A stretch of 5,622 bases of DNA from an uncultured Senegalimassilia sp. (GTDB lineage Bacteria; Actinomycetota; Coriobacteriia; Coriobacteriales; Eggerthellaceae): the NCBI GenBank assembly GCA_934661765.1, contig CAKUJT010000147.1:1-5622 (forward strand). The letters run 5' to 3'. This document shows, piece by piece, positions 1 to 5,622 of this stretch (the stretch's first letter is position 1; each line of letters opens with the position of its first letter). Position numbers and translations under genes: made by a program. The notes beneath the pieces are model-generated. The model did no database searches. It saw only the letters and a list, made by a program, of their open reading frames with translations, and was not told the DNA's origin.

Positions 1-1
1 G

Positions 2-106
2 GATAAATTAGTTCATTATTATGAGAAATTTGGTTTTCAGAATGAAGGTGTTTCAGAATCAGTACATGGTGGAGCTACGTGGTATCAGATGCGACTGACA
101 TTTTAA
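2..106 (+). CDS. GNAT family N-acetyltransferase, C-terminal fragment
   Basis: This is the 3' end of a gene that begins upstream of the window; 34 codons and a TAA stop are visible. The fragment contains HYYEKFGFQNEG, which matches the late 'YxKxGF' part of the GNAT acetyltransferase fold, where the last acetyl-CoA-proximal helix runs into the final strands. It ends with HGGATWYQMRLTF, a tail common in small Firmicutes GNAT proteins. Members of this family transfer an acetyl group from acetyl-CoA to an amine. The substrate cannot be inferred because the N-terminal part is missing. The gene stops 18 bp before a large palindrome and no ordinary U-tract terminator follows it. The family call rests on recognition of a short C-terminal stretch, so it is good but not certain. 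Confidence 0.75.
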   Translation, partial: DKLVHYYEKFGFQNEGVSESVHGGATWYQMRLTF

Positions 107-124
107 TGTTAATGAGCTGAGAGG

Positions 125-272
125 GTTTGAAAAATCATTCCTGCAATCTGCACGCCTCAATTTGTGGTATAGTTTGCCTTCATTCAGTTGACGTAGCCCG
201 CTACGCCGCCCTCATTCAGGCAAAATCTCTCACAAATTGTAACGTACATCTTACAGAAAGCATTTTTCAAAC
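125..272. repeat. 148-bp imperfect palindrome (long hairpin element)
   Basis: The element begins with GTTTGAAAAAT (125-135) and ends with its exact reverse complement ATTTTTCAAAC (262-272). Its centre is CGTAGC-CC-GCTACG (192-205), exactly at the midpoint. Folded without gaps, 51 of the 74 opposed positions are Watson-Crick pairs by hand alignment. Well-paired blocks also include CAATTTGTG with CACAAATTG, and TTTGCCT with AGGCAAA. It lies between the acetyltransferase stop and the promoter of the next gene and contains no credible coding sequence. It could be a structured RNA, a MITE-like repeat, or a bidirectional transcription barrier. No T-run follows either arm end, so a simple intrinsic terminator is unlikely. 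Confidence 0.8.
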
Positions 273-310
273 ATGCTCTGGTATACTTAGGGTTTTCGCG
301 CCATTTTCAC

Positions 311-338
311 TGGACAAATACTATAGAATGCTTATAAT
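311..338 (+). promoter_or_regulatory. Sigma-A-type promoter for the DivIVA-like gene
   Basis: TGGACA (311-316) and a perfect TATAAT (333-338) are separated by 16 bp, close to the vegetative consensus. Transcription would start near 345, giving a leader of about 70 nt before the ATG at 417. The promoter lies downstream of the palindrome, so the hairpin would not be in this transcript. Confidence 0.65.
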
Positions 339-402
339 AAATAGTAAGAAATGATTTTGAATAATTCTGGAATTGTACACTGCGCGACACGAACCAGAGG
401 AA

Positions 403-409
403 GAGAGGA
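403..409 (+). promoter_or_regulatory. Ribosome binding site that fixes the DivIVA-like start
   Basis: GAGAGGA lies about 8 nt upstream of the ATG at 417, inside a purine-rich run (396-410). This spacing favours 417 over the ATG two codons downstream (423). It also favours it over an in-frame ATG at 351, which has no Shine-Dalgarno and would fall within a few bases of the predicted transcription start. Confidence 0.7.
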
Positions 410-416
410 AACCGCT

Positions 417-1334
417 ATGAATATGCAGGAATTGTTAACATATGTAGAAGAACTGACATTTAAAACATCTATGTTTGGTTATGATAAAGATGAAGTTGAT
501 ATTCAGTTAGATAAAATTTGTGATGAAGCAGAAGCTATCATTTTAGCGAAAGAAAAAGAGATAGAAGAACTGAAAAAAGAGAGCAAGACAGCTCTTGGTA
601 TTGCGGCAGCAGCTACAGGAAAGACGATGGAAGAGCTAGAAAAAGATACACAGGAAGACATCGTTGAGACAGAGGAACAGCCAGAAGAGGCAAAGAATCC
701 AGAAGAAGGTATACATATCCAGGAGGAAGGTTCAGAGGCAGTTACAACGGAATCTCCAATATCCACAGTAGCCGTAGCCAATGCAGATGAAGCACAGGAT
801 GAGATAGAGACTGTAAAAGCACAGTTAGTAGCAGCACAGAAGAAAGTAGCTGCCTTAGAGGCAGAAATTGCAGCAGAAAAAGAAAAAGCAGAGAAAGCGA
901 TAGCGCGTGCCGAAGAAGCAGAGAAGTCTGCTGAGAATAATAAAGCACCAGAGACAACAGACCAGGCTTATGAGCGCTACATGAAGAATGCAGATTTACT
1001 TTGCAAGCAGCTGTCAGATTTAGAAGGAAGACAGAATGCAATTCTAGATGAAGCCAGAGAACAGGCAGAAAGAGAAAGAGAAAAGGCAAGACAGGACGCA
1101 GCCGATATTATCGGAGAAGCAAGAAAAACAGCCGAAAGACTCTTAAAAGATGCACAGGAAAATAAGGAAAATGCCATTGAAGAAGCGAAGAAAATTCATG
1201 AGGACAGCCTTCGTAAAGTGGAAGAAGAGAAGAAACAGTGCGATGAATTATCAGCACAGAAAGCTGCTATGGTTAATTCTTTAAAGAAATTGACAGAAGA
1301 TACAGCACGTCTGATGGAAAAGATGCAGGGATAG
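417..1334 (+). CDS. DivIVA-like coiled-coil protein
   Basis: This is a 305-residue cytoplasmic protein with no signal peptide or membrane segment. Residues 1-55 resemble the DivIVA/GpsB N-terminal domain: an aromatic/basic FK (15-16), then FGYDKDEVD (20-28) and a hydrophobic heptad helix, matching the family pattern 'F..r..GYd.deVd.fl'. In known members this domain binds curved or septal membrane and recruits division or cell-wall proteins. Residues about 75-128 are an acidic, Glu-rich, probably disordered spacer. Residues about 128-175 and 205-300 are Ala/Glu/Lys-rich with very high coiled-coil character, including an ATP-synthase-b-like run (EAREQAEREREKARQDA). The protein is longer than GpsB and somewhat longer than typical DivIVA because of the acidic spacer. 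It has its own promoter and RBS and is probably monocistronic, being followed by a large hairpin. The family call is fairly secure. Whether it acts in division, polar growth or chromosome anchoring is unknown, so no symbol is given. Confidence 0.8.
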   Translation: MNMQELLTYVEELTFKTSMFGYDKDEVDIQLDKICDEAEAIILAKEKEIEELKKESKTALGIAAAATGKTMEELEKDTQEDIVETEEQPEEAKNPEEGIHIQEEGSEAVTTESPISTVAVANADEAQDEIETVKAQLVAAQKKVAALEAEIAAEKEKAEKAIARAEEAEKSAENNKAPETTDQAYERYMKNADLLCKQLSDLEGRQNAILDEAREQAEREREKARQDAADIIGEARKTAERLLKDAQENKENAIEEAKKIHEDSLRKVEEEKKQCDELSAQKAAMVNSLKKLTEDTARLMEKMQG

Positions 1335-1354
1335 CTATTTAATTTATGAGATAG

Positions 1355-1495
1355 AACAGACGCCCTTAAAGAGAGAAGACATCCTATATTTGTGACTCTG
1401 TCACTGTGGGTTGAATGTTTGCGGGAACGCTCGCATTCAATCCCCGTTTTAAGGGTATAAATATAGGATGCCGTCTCTCTTTAAGGGCGTCTGTT
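1355..1495. repeat. 141-bp long-stem hairpin with branched apical region
   Basis: A perfect 22-bp stem (1355-1376 with 1474-1495) is followed by a symmetrical 3x3 internal loop (1377-1379 AGA against 1471-1473 CCG). A second perfect 12-bp stem follows (1380-1391 with 1459-1470). The 67-nt apical part can form two further hairpins: GTGAC-TCT-GTCAC (1392-1404), and a longer one pairing TTGAATG (1411-1417) with CATTCAA (1434-1440), capped by GCG-GGAA-CGC (1421-1430). The outer flanks ATTTAAT (1337-1343) and ATTAAAT (1498-1504) could extend the base. It begins 20 bp after the DivIVA-like stop and may end that transcript or protect its 3' end, but it lacks a U-tract. The branched top looks more like a folded RNA than a plain terminator. 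A non-autonomous repeat element is the main alternative. Confidence 0.85.
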
Positions 1496-1517
1496 ATATT
1501 AAATGAATTAAATTATC

Positions 1518-1547
1518 AATTTCATATTTGCTAAAAGGCATGAAATT
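1518..1547. promoter_or_regulatory. Candidate operator: 8-bp inverted repeat over the adhesin promoter
   Basis: AATTTCAT (1518-1525) and ATGAAATT (1540-1547) are perfect inverted copies separated by 14 bp. They bracket the putative -35 hexamer and cover most of the -35/-10 spacer. The geometry would suit a dimeric regulator controlling the adhesin. The repeat is AT-rich and short, so chance is a real alternative. Confidence 0.35.
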
Positions 1548-1556
1548 AGGTATTAT
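1528..1556 (+). promoter_or_regulatory. Probable promoter of the large surface-protein gene
   Basis: TTGCTA (1528-1533) and TATTAT (1551-1556) are separated by 17 bp, a fair sigma-A-type match. A perfect TATAAT also occurs at 1571-1576, but no convincing -35 lies 16-18 bp upstream of it, so it is the second choice. Either start would give a leader of roughly 50-70 nt before the ATG at 1631. Confidence 0.5.
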
Positions 1557-1615
1557 ACATTATGTAACCTTATAATAACAAAAGTATACAAAATGCAGGA
1601 ACACACTCTAAAGAT

Positions 1616-1623
1616 GAAGGGAG
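1616..1623 (+). promoter_or_regulatory. Ribosome binding site of the surface-protein gene
   Basis: GAAGGGAG ends 7 nt before the ATG at 1631. That ATG opens directly into a signal peptide, which supports the chosen start. The ATG at 1614 is out of frame. Confidence 0.7.
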
Positions 1624-1630
1624 ATTTGCT

Positions 1631-4600
1631 ATGAAACGTGCGGGGAAAGTATTTTTAGCATTTGCTCTTGTGATGGCTATGCTTTGGACCTCAACAGGAA
1701 CATCGAATATTCCTGGGGTATTGGCAGAGAATGTTGCATCTATGCAATCTGCGAAGGATAGCAAAGAGGCAGTAAAGGCTACCACAGAAGAGACAACGAC
1801 GGAAACAAAAGAAGAAAGTACGACAGCTTCGAAAGCGGAGCAGGAGACGACTGCTAAAAAGGAAGAGACAACAACGCAGGAAGCTGCGACAGAAGCTGAA
1901 ACGAAGAAAGAAGAAGCAGCTACTCAGGAAAAGAAAGCAGAATCTACAACAGCTGCGAAGAAAAAGACAGCAAAGAGTAAGATTGCTACGCAGGATGCCG
2001 CAGAGGCAGCAAAGGAAGGATCGGACAGTAACAGTTCGAATCAGAATATTGCCAGGGCAGCCAAAATTGATATAGCAAAATGTATAACAGCTGTAGATAT
2101 GAGTGTTACCATTAACGGCAAGAAGATAGCGTTAGATGATCTGCCTGCAGATACACTGGTTCCAAGAGGAGCGCCAGTCAGCATAACCGTAAAGTATGAC
2201 AATGTAGATCATGCTCTTGAGAATCTCGGCGAGGGAACGGTTTTACATTATCAGCTTCCAGAACAGATTGAAATTGTTGCTGCTCAGCAGGGAGATTTAA
2301 CCGAAGAAGGTAAAGTAGTCGGCAAGTTCACAATCAGTAAAAAAGGTTTGGTTGAGATTACATTTACAGAAGGATATCTTACAGACTGTGGTGGAAAAAT
2401 AGAACAAGGAAGTTTCTGGCTTAACGGAAGCTTTAATAAGGAATTTGGTGGTAAAGGGCAAGAAACCATTATTTTTGGACCAGTAAAGAAGACCATTCAT
2501 TTTGATCCAAAACTGGAAGAAGATAAAACAAATTTGAATGTTACAAAGAAAATTACTGAATTTGATGCGAAGACACAAAAACTCACTTATAAAATTACAG
2601 TAACAGCACCGGATGATAATACACAGACAGTAAAAGATGTAAAGGTAACGGATGTGTTTGCAGACAATTCTTTGAAGATGCTGGAGAATTTATATAAGGA
2701 TATAAAGGCAAGCAAAGGAACATTTGATGCAAAGACAGGTATCTGGACAATTGGGGATATGGAAAAGGGAGAGGTACAGAATCTTACCTATTCTGTTAAG
2801 ATAAAGAATAGCTGGGATGATACTATTACAGATAAGACCATATCTAATACAGCTACAGTAACTGCCGGAACAGAGAAGAAGGCAGAAGTTACTTCGAATA
2901 AAGTCTTTAACAATAACCTGAATATTACAAAGTCAACAGTTGATGGACAATATGGTACTTCAAAAGGTATTCATGTTGACGCGACAGGAACGTGGATAAA
3001 ATACACGATCACTGTAAATGCATCAAATGTAAATCAGGATGATGCAAGCGGAGTTAAGGTAACTGATGTTTTCAGTGATGATAAAGAGGATATAGAACAA
3101 TATTATGCAATAGAAGGCGCAACACAGACAAACAGCACGGAACCGGGTGCTGGAGAAATCTATATTGATAATAACAAGAAAGATTTTATCTGGAATATTG
3201 GAACAATGAAGCCGGGCGAGACAAAGACGCTTACATATTGTGTTAAATTAAAAGACTCCGTATGGGAGAATAGTGGAAATACCAGTGATACAGTTAGGAA
3301 GAAGTTTACAAATAAAGCGACCCTTACTGCAACAGGTATGGAAGAAGATAAGTCTGCGACAACAACAGTAAACCTTAAAAAGAAATGGATTTCTAAAAAG
3401 GGAGAATGGGATGCCGCAACAGGTAAAATGAAGTTTACAGTTAAGGCTAATAAAAGAGATAATAATTCTCCAGTACTTGACAGAAACTTTACGTTCACAG
3501 ACAAAATGACCGGTGATTATGCGTACACAGGGAATTTAGTGATTGAAGCAAAAAATGCAAGTGGTAAGACACAGTGGACAGACATCATTTCATTGGAAGA
3601 TTCAGACGAGCAGACACCAGATCATGGAACTTTTACATGGAATACAGATGGTGGATGGACATACAAAGCAGCGCAGGCTGGAGAATTCGTATATTATCTT
3701 ACTTACTATGCAAAGCCAACAGCCAGCGGTCATAACCATATAAGTAATACTGCTTCTGTTGGCATTAACGGTAGTTCCTATGAGCACAAGACAAACTGGA
3801 GCGGAACCGGTTCAGAAGAAATTGCTTTAACAAAAGAGTATGTATCCGGCGTTACTACAGGAAAAATGAAGTGGAAAACAACGATTCCGGTACGTGTTGT
3901 GGAAGGTTCTGCTTATGTGGATACAATTTCCTCTCCAAAGAATCATAATTTTGTATCTGAAGATAAATTAAGAGAAGGATTAGATATTTATTTTGGACAG
4001 GAAAGCAATAAGTTAATAGAGGGTAAAGATTATACACTTACTTATAATGATGCTTACAAATTTACTATCACCTTCCTGCATGAAATTGATGCAGACAATA
4101 CAAATAGAATTGTTATTACCTACTATACAGAGAATACAGTAGCAAGAGATGATGCCAAGTACAAAGATGGAGATAAATTTACCTATACTAATGCAGGTAA
4201 GCTAACAATCCGGAAGGGGCAGGAACTATCAGTCAGCGATAGTACGGTATGGTATAAACACTCATCCATCAGCAAGGAAGCCGGCGATTATGACAAGGCA
4301 AATCATACAATTCGCTGGTTCATCACACTGAACAAAGACGGCACACTTGGTACGCTTGATGGTGAAAACAGTGTTGCAGCAATTACGGATACTTTACCAG
4401 AAGGCCTCAAGTATGTAACAAACGGAAATACACAAAATATACAGATTACTGAAAGGGGAAGGCAGGCAGCAAAGGTTGCGATAGATAGTAACAGTATTAA
4501 ATATGATGAAGCTTCCCGTAAGTTGACATTTAATGTTACCGGTTTAAAATCTGACAGCAAAAACAGTAACGAAGGCTATGTAAAAATAGCGATTGATACT

Positions 4601-5622
4601 CTTGTTGATGATGAATATATTGGTCTTTATACAGAAAAGACTTATGAGAATAAGGCAAAAGTAGAATATGATGGTAACACCAGTCCAGAAGCTGCTGCAA
4701 CTAAGACCATAAAGAATACTACTCTTAAGAAAGATTCAGAATATATAAATGGTTCTACCGCAACCTATACATTAACAGTGAATCCAAATGGAGAGAATCT
4801 TTTAAAAGATAAAGACACGATTACTGTTGTGGACCAGATGCCGAAGATTATGACTCTGCTTTCAGACAGTATCACGGTAAATGGAAAATCTCTGGCACAG
4901 TCTGGATGTACATTTACAACGGGAACTGGAGATGCAAATAATAACGAATACAGATTTACAGTTCCAGATGATGAAAAGGTTGTAATCAAGTATAAGGTTA
5001 CGATAAATGCTGCTGAAGATACTGCGGTTACTTTATCCAATACTGCATGGTATGAGGGAGTCGAGAACACTACAGTTAATAACTCAAAGGAAATAATTGT
5101 TTTAAGTGCCGGAGCAGAAATTACTGGTTCAAGAAGTTTTTCTATTTTAAAAGTGGACAGTCAGACACAGGCACTGATTGAAGGTGCAAAGTTTAAACTG
5201 GAAAAGGCGAAAGTCGAGAATGGAGAAATTACTGATTTTGAGACAGTAATGAATGAGGGAAAAGAGACACAAACGACCGGTGAGAATGGAAAAATTAAAT
5301 TCACTGGTTTGAAAAAAGATGGTTTATATCGTTTTACAGAAGTCAGCGCAGCACCTGGATATAAGAATTCCGGTAAAACAATTTATGTTGCATTTACAAA
5401 AGCAATGCAGGATTTTGGTGCTAAAGCAGGATATACGGTAACAGGAATTGCAGGTGGTGCGACCATACAGGTAGAAAACATGCCAGCCGGCAGCCTCACC
5501 ATCGAGAAAAAAGTAATCGGTAACAACATTCCTGAAGAAACCTATGAAATGTCAGTAACTGCCGCTGAAGGTAACACAGATACCGATCTCACAAAAGCAA
5601 CAGTAACAGACACAACCGATAA
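1631..5622 (+). CDS. Giant secreted isopeptide-type surface adhesin / fimbrial protein, N-terminal part
   Basis: The frame is open for 1330 codons and runs off the window. Residues 1-32 are a Sec signal peptide: a basic start (MKRAGK), a hydrophobic core, and probable cleavage after VLA32. Residues about 40-140 are a Thr/Glu/Lys/Ala-rich stalk. Residues about 146-300 form a beta-rich domain that resembles MSCRAMM-type N-terminal adhesin domains, with Cys151 and Cys253. DUF11/fimbrial isopeptide-like repeats then begin near residues 302, 430, 582, 731, 880 and 1031. Most have a first-strand Lys, a central Asp (341, 479, 624, 920, 1068) and a late 'N(T/K)A' Asn (406, 561, 706, 1007, 1137), the usual layout for internal Lys-Asn bonds. 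Residues about 1170-1284 are a Cna-B/SpaA domain: LKVD (K1174), TEVSAAPGY (E1237) and VENMP (N1283). At 1286 a further domain starts (AGSLTIEKKV) and is cut by the window edge. The protein is presumably wall-anchored and adhesive. The ligand is unknown, and an LPxTG motif should lie downstream. Confidence 0.85.
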   Translation, partial: MKRAGKVFLAFALVMAMLWTSTGTSNIPGVLAENVASMQSAKDSKEAVKATTEETTTETKEESTTASKAEQETTAKKEETTTQEAATEAETKKEEAATQEKKAESTTAAKKKTAKSKIATQDAAEAAKEGSDSNSSNQNIARAAKIDIAKCITAVDMSVTINGKKIALDDLPADTLVPRGAPVSITVKYDNVDHALENLGEGTVLHYQLPEQIEIVAAQQGDLTEEGKVVGKFTISKKGLVEITFTEGYLTDCGGKIEQGSFWLNGSFNKEFGGKGQETIIFGPVKKTIHFDPKLEEDKTNLNVTKKITEFDAKTQKLTYKITVTAPDDNTQTVKDVKVTDVFADNSLKMLENLYKDIKASKGTFDAKTGIWTIGDMEKGEVQNLTYSVKIKNSWDDTITDKTISNTATVTAGTEKKAEVTSNKVFNNNLNITKSTVDGQYGTSKGIHVDATGTWIKYTITVNASNVNQDDASGVKVTDVFSDDKEDIEQYYAIEGATQTNSTEPGAGEIYIDNNKKDFIWNIGTMKPGETKTLTYCVKLKDSVWENSGNTSDTVRKKFTNKATLTATGMEEDKSATTTVNLKKKWISKKGEWDAATGKMKFTVKANKRDNNSPVLDRNFTFTDKMTGDYAYTGNLVIEAKNASGKTQWTDIISLEDSDEQTPDHGTFTWNTDGGWTYKAAQAGEFVYYLTYYAKPTASGHNHISNTASVGINGSSYEHKTNWSGTGSEEIALTKEYVSGVTTGKMKWKTTIPVRVVEGSAYVDTISSPKNHNFVSEDKLREGLDIYFGQESNKLIEGKDYTLTYNDAYKFTITFLHEIDADNTNRIVITYYTENTVARDDAKYKDGDKFTYTNAGKLTIRKGQELSVSDSTVWYKHSSISKEAGDYDKANHTIRWFITLNKDGTLGTLDGENSVAAITDTLPEGLKYVTNGNTQNIQITERGRQAAKVAIDSNSIKYDEASRKLTFNVTGLKSDSKNSNEGYVKIAIDTLVDDEYIGLYTEKTYENKAKVEYDGNTSPEAAATKTIKNTTLKKDSEYINGSTATYTLTVNPNGENLLKDKDTITVVDQMPKIMTLLSDSITVNGKSLAQSGCTFTTGTGDANNNEYRFTVPDDEKVVIKYKVTINAAEDTAVTLSNTAWYEGVENTTVNNSKEIIVLSAGAEITGSRSFSILKVDSQTQALIEGAKFKLEKAKVENGEITDFETVMNEGKETQTTGENGKIKFTGLKKDGLYRFTEVSAAPGYKNSGKTIYVAFTKAMQDFGAKAGYTVTGIAGGATIQVENMPAGSLTIEKKVIGNNIPEETYEMSVTAAEGNTDTDLTKATVTDTTD

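Noticed and set aside
127..354. 75-codon open frame on the + strand
   Set aside because: It lies mostly across the 148-bp palindrome and then the promoter, has no ribosome binding site, and its product resembles no protein. It is a by-product of the hairpin sequence.
351..416. Upstream in-frame start for the DivIVA-like protein (adds 22 residues)
   Set aside because: There is no Shine-Dalgarno before 351, and it would sit within about 6 nt of the predicted transcription start. The added residues do not fit the DivIVA domain. The ATG at 417 has a well-spaced RBS.
503..1177. Minus-strand open frames opposite the DivIVA-like gene
   Set aside because: They are Ser/Leu/Phe-rich shadows of the Glu/Lys/Ala-rich coiled-coil codons, without RBS or recognisable domains.
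1355..1495. Ordinary intrinsic terminator or insertion sequence
   Set aside because: The stem has no U-tract, and the 141 bp encode no transposase. A short ATA occurs on both sides, but it is too short to count as a target-site duplication.
1570..5070. Minus-strand frames, and a short + frame at 3543-3743, within the adhesin gene
   Set aside because: They overlap a single long, clearly coding frame with domain signatures and have no start signals or family features of their own.
1..5622. CRISPR arrays, tRNA or rRNA genes
   Set aside because: I saw no regularly spaced direct repeats and no tRNA- or rRNA-like sequence on either strand.

Overview
The window looks like a chromosomal segment from a low-GC Gram-positive anaerobe, most likely a member of the Clostridia (Lachnospiraceae-like). 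The basis is the AT-rich intergenic DNA, purine-rich Shine-Dalgarno sites, heavy AGA use, a DivIVA-like protein and a very large secreted isopeptide-type surface protein. The exact genus cannot be read from the sequence alone.

Layout, all genes on the + strand. (1) Positions 2-106 are the last 34 codons of a GNAT-type N-acetyltransferase. (2) Positions 107-416 contain no credible gene. They hold a 148-bp imperfect palindrome (125-272), then a good sigma-A-type promoter and a ribosome binding site. (3) Positions 417-1334 encode a 305-residue DivIVA-like coiled-coil protein. (4) Positions 1335-1630 hold a second, much better paired 141-bp hairpin (1355-1495) with a branched apical part, then a promoter overlapped by an 8-bp inverted repeat, and an RBS. 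(5) From 1631 to the window end, one reading frame stays open for 1330 codons. It encodes the N-terminal part of a giant secreted adhesin or pilin-like protein: a signal peptide, a Thr/Glu/Lys/Ala-rich stalk, an adhesin-like N-terminal domain, a tandem series of beta-sandwich repeats, a Cna-B (SpaA-like) domain, and the start of another domain. The C-terminus, where an LPxTG-type sorting signal would be expected, lies outside the window.

Each of the two complete or nearly complete genes appears to have its own promoter, so this is a row of separate transcription units rather than an operon. The DivIVA-like protein would act on the cytoplasmic face of the membrane, and the adhesin outside the cell. 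Nothing in the sequence ties them functionally.

The least explained parts are the two long hairpin elements between genes. They differ in sequence, neither has a terminator-like U-tract, and both are candidates for structured RNAs or small non-autonomous repeat elements.
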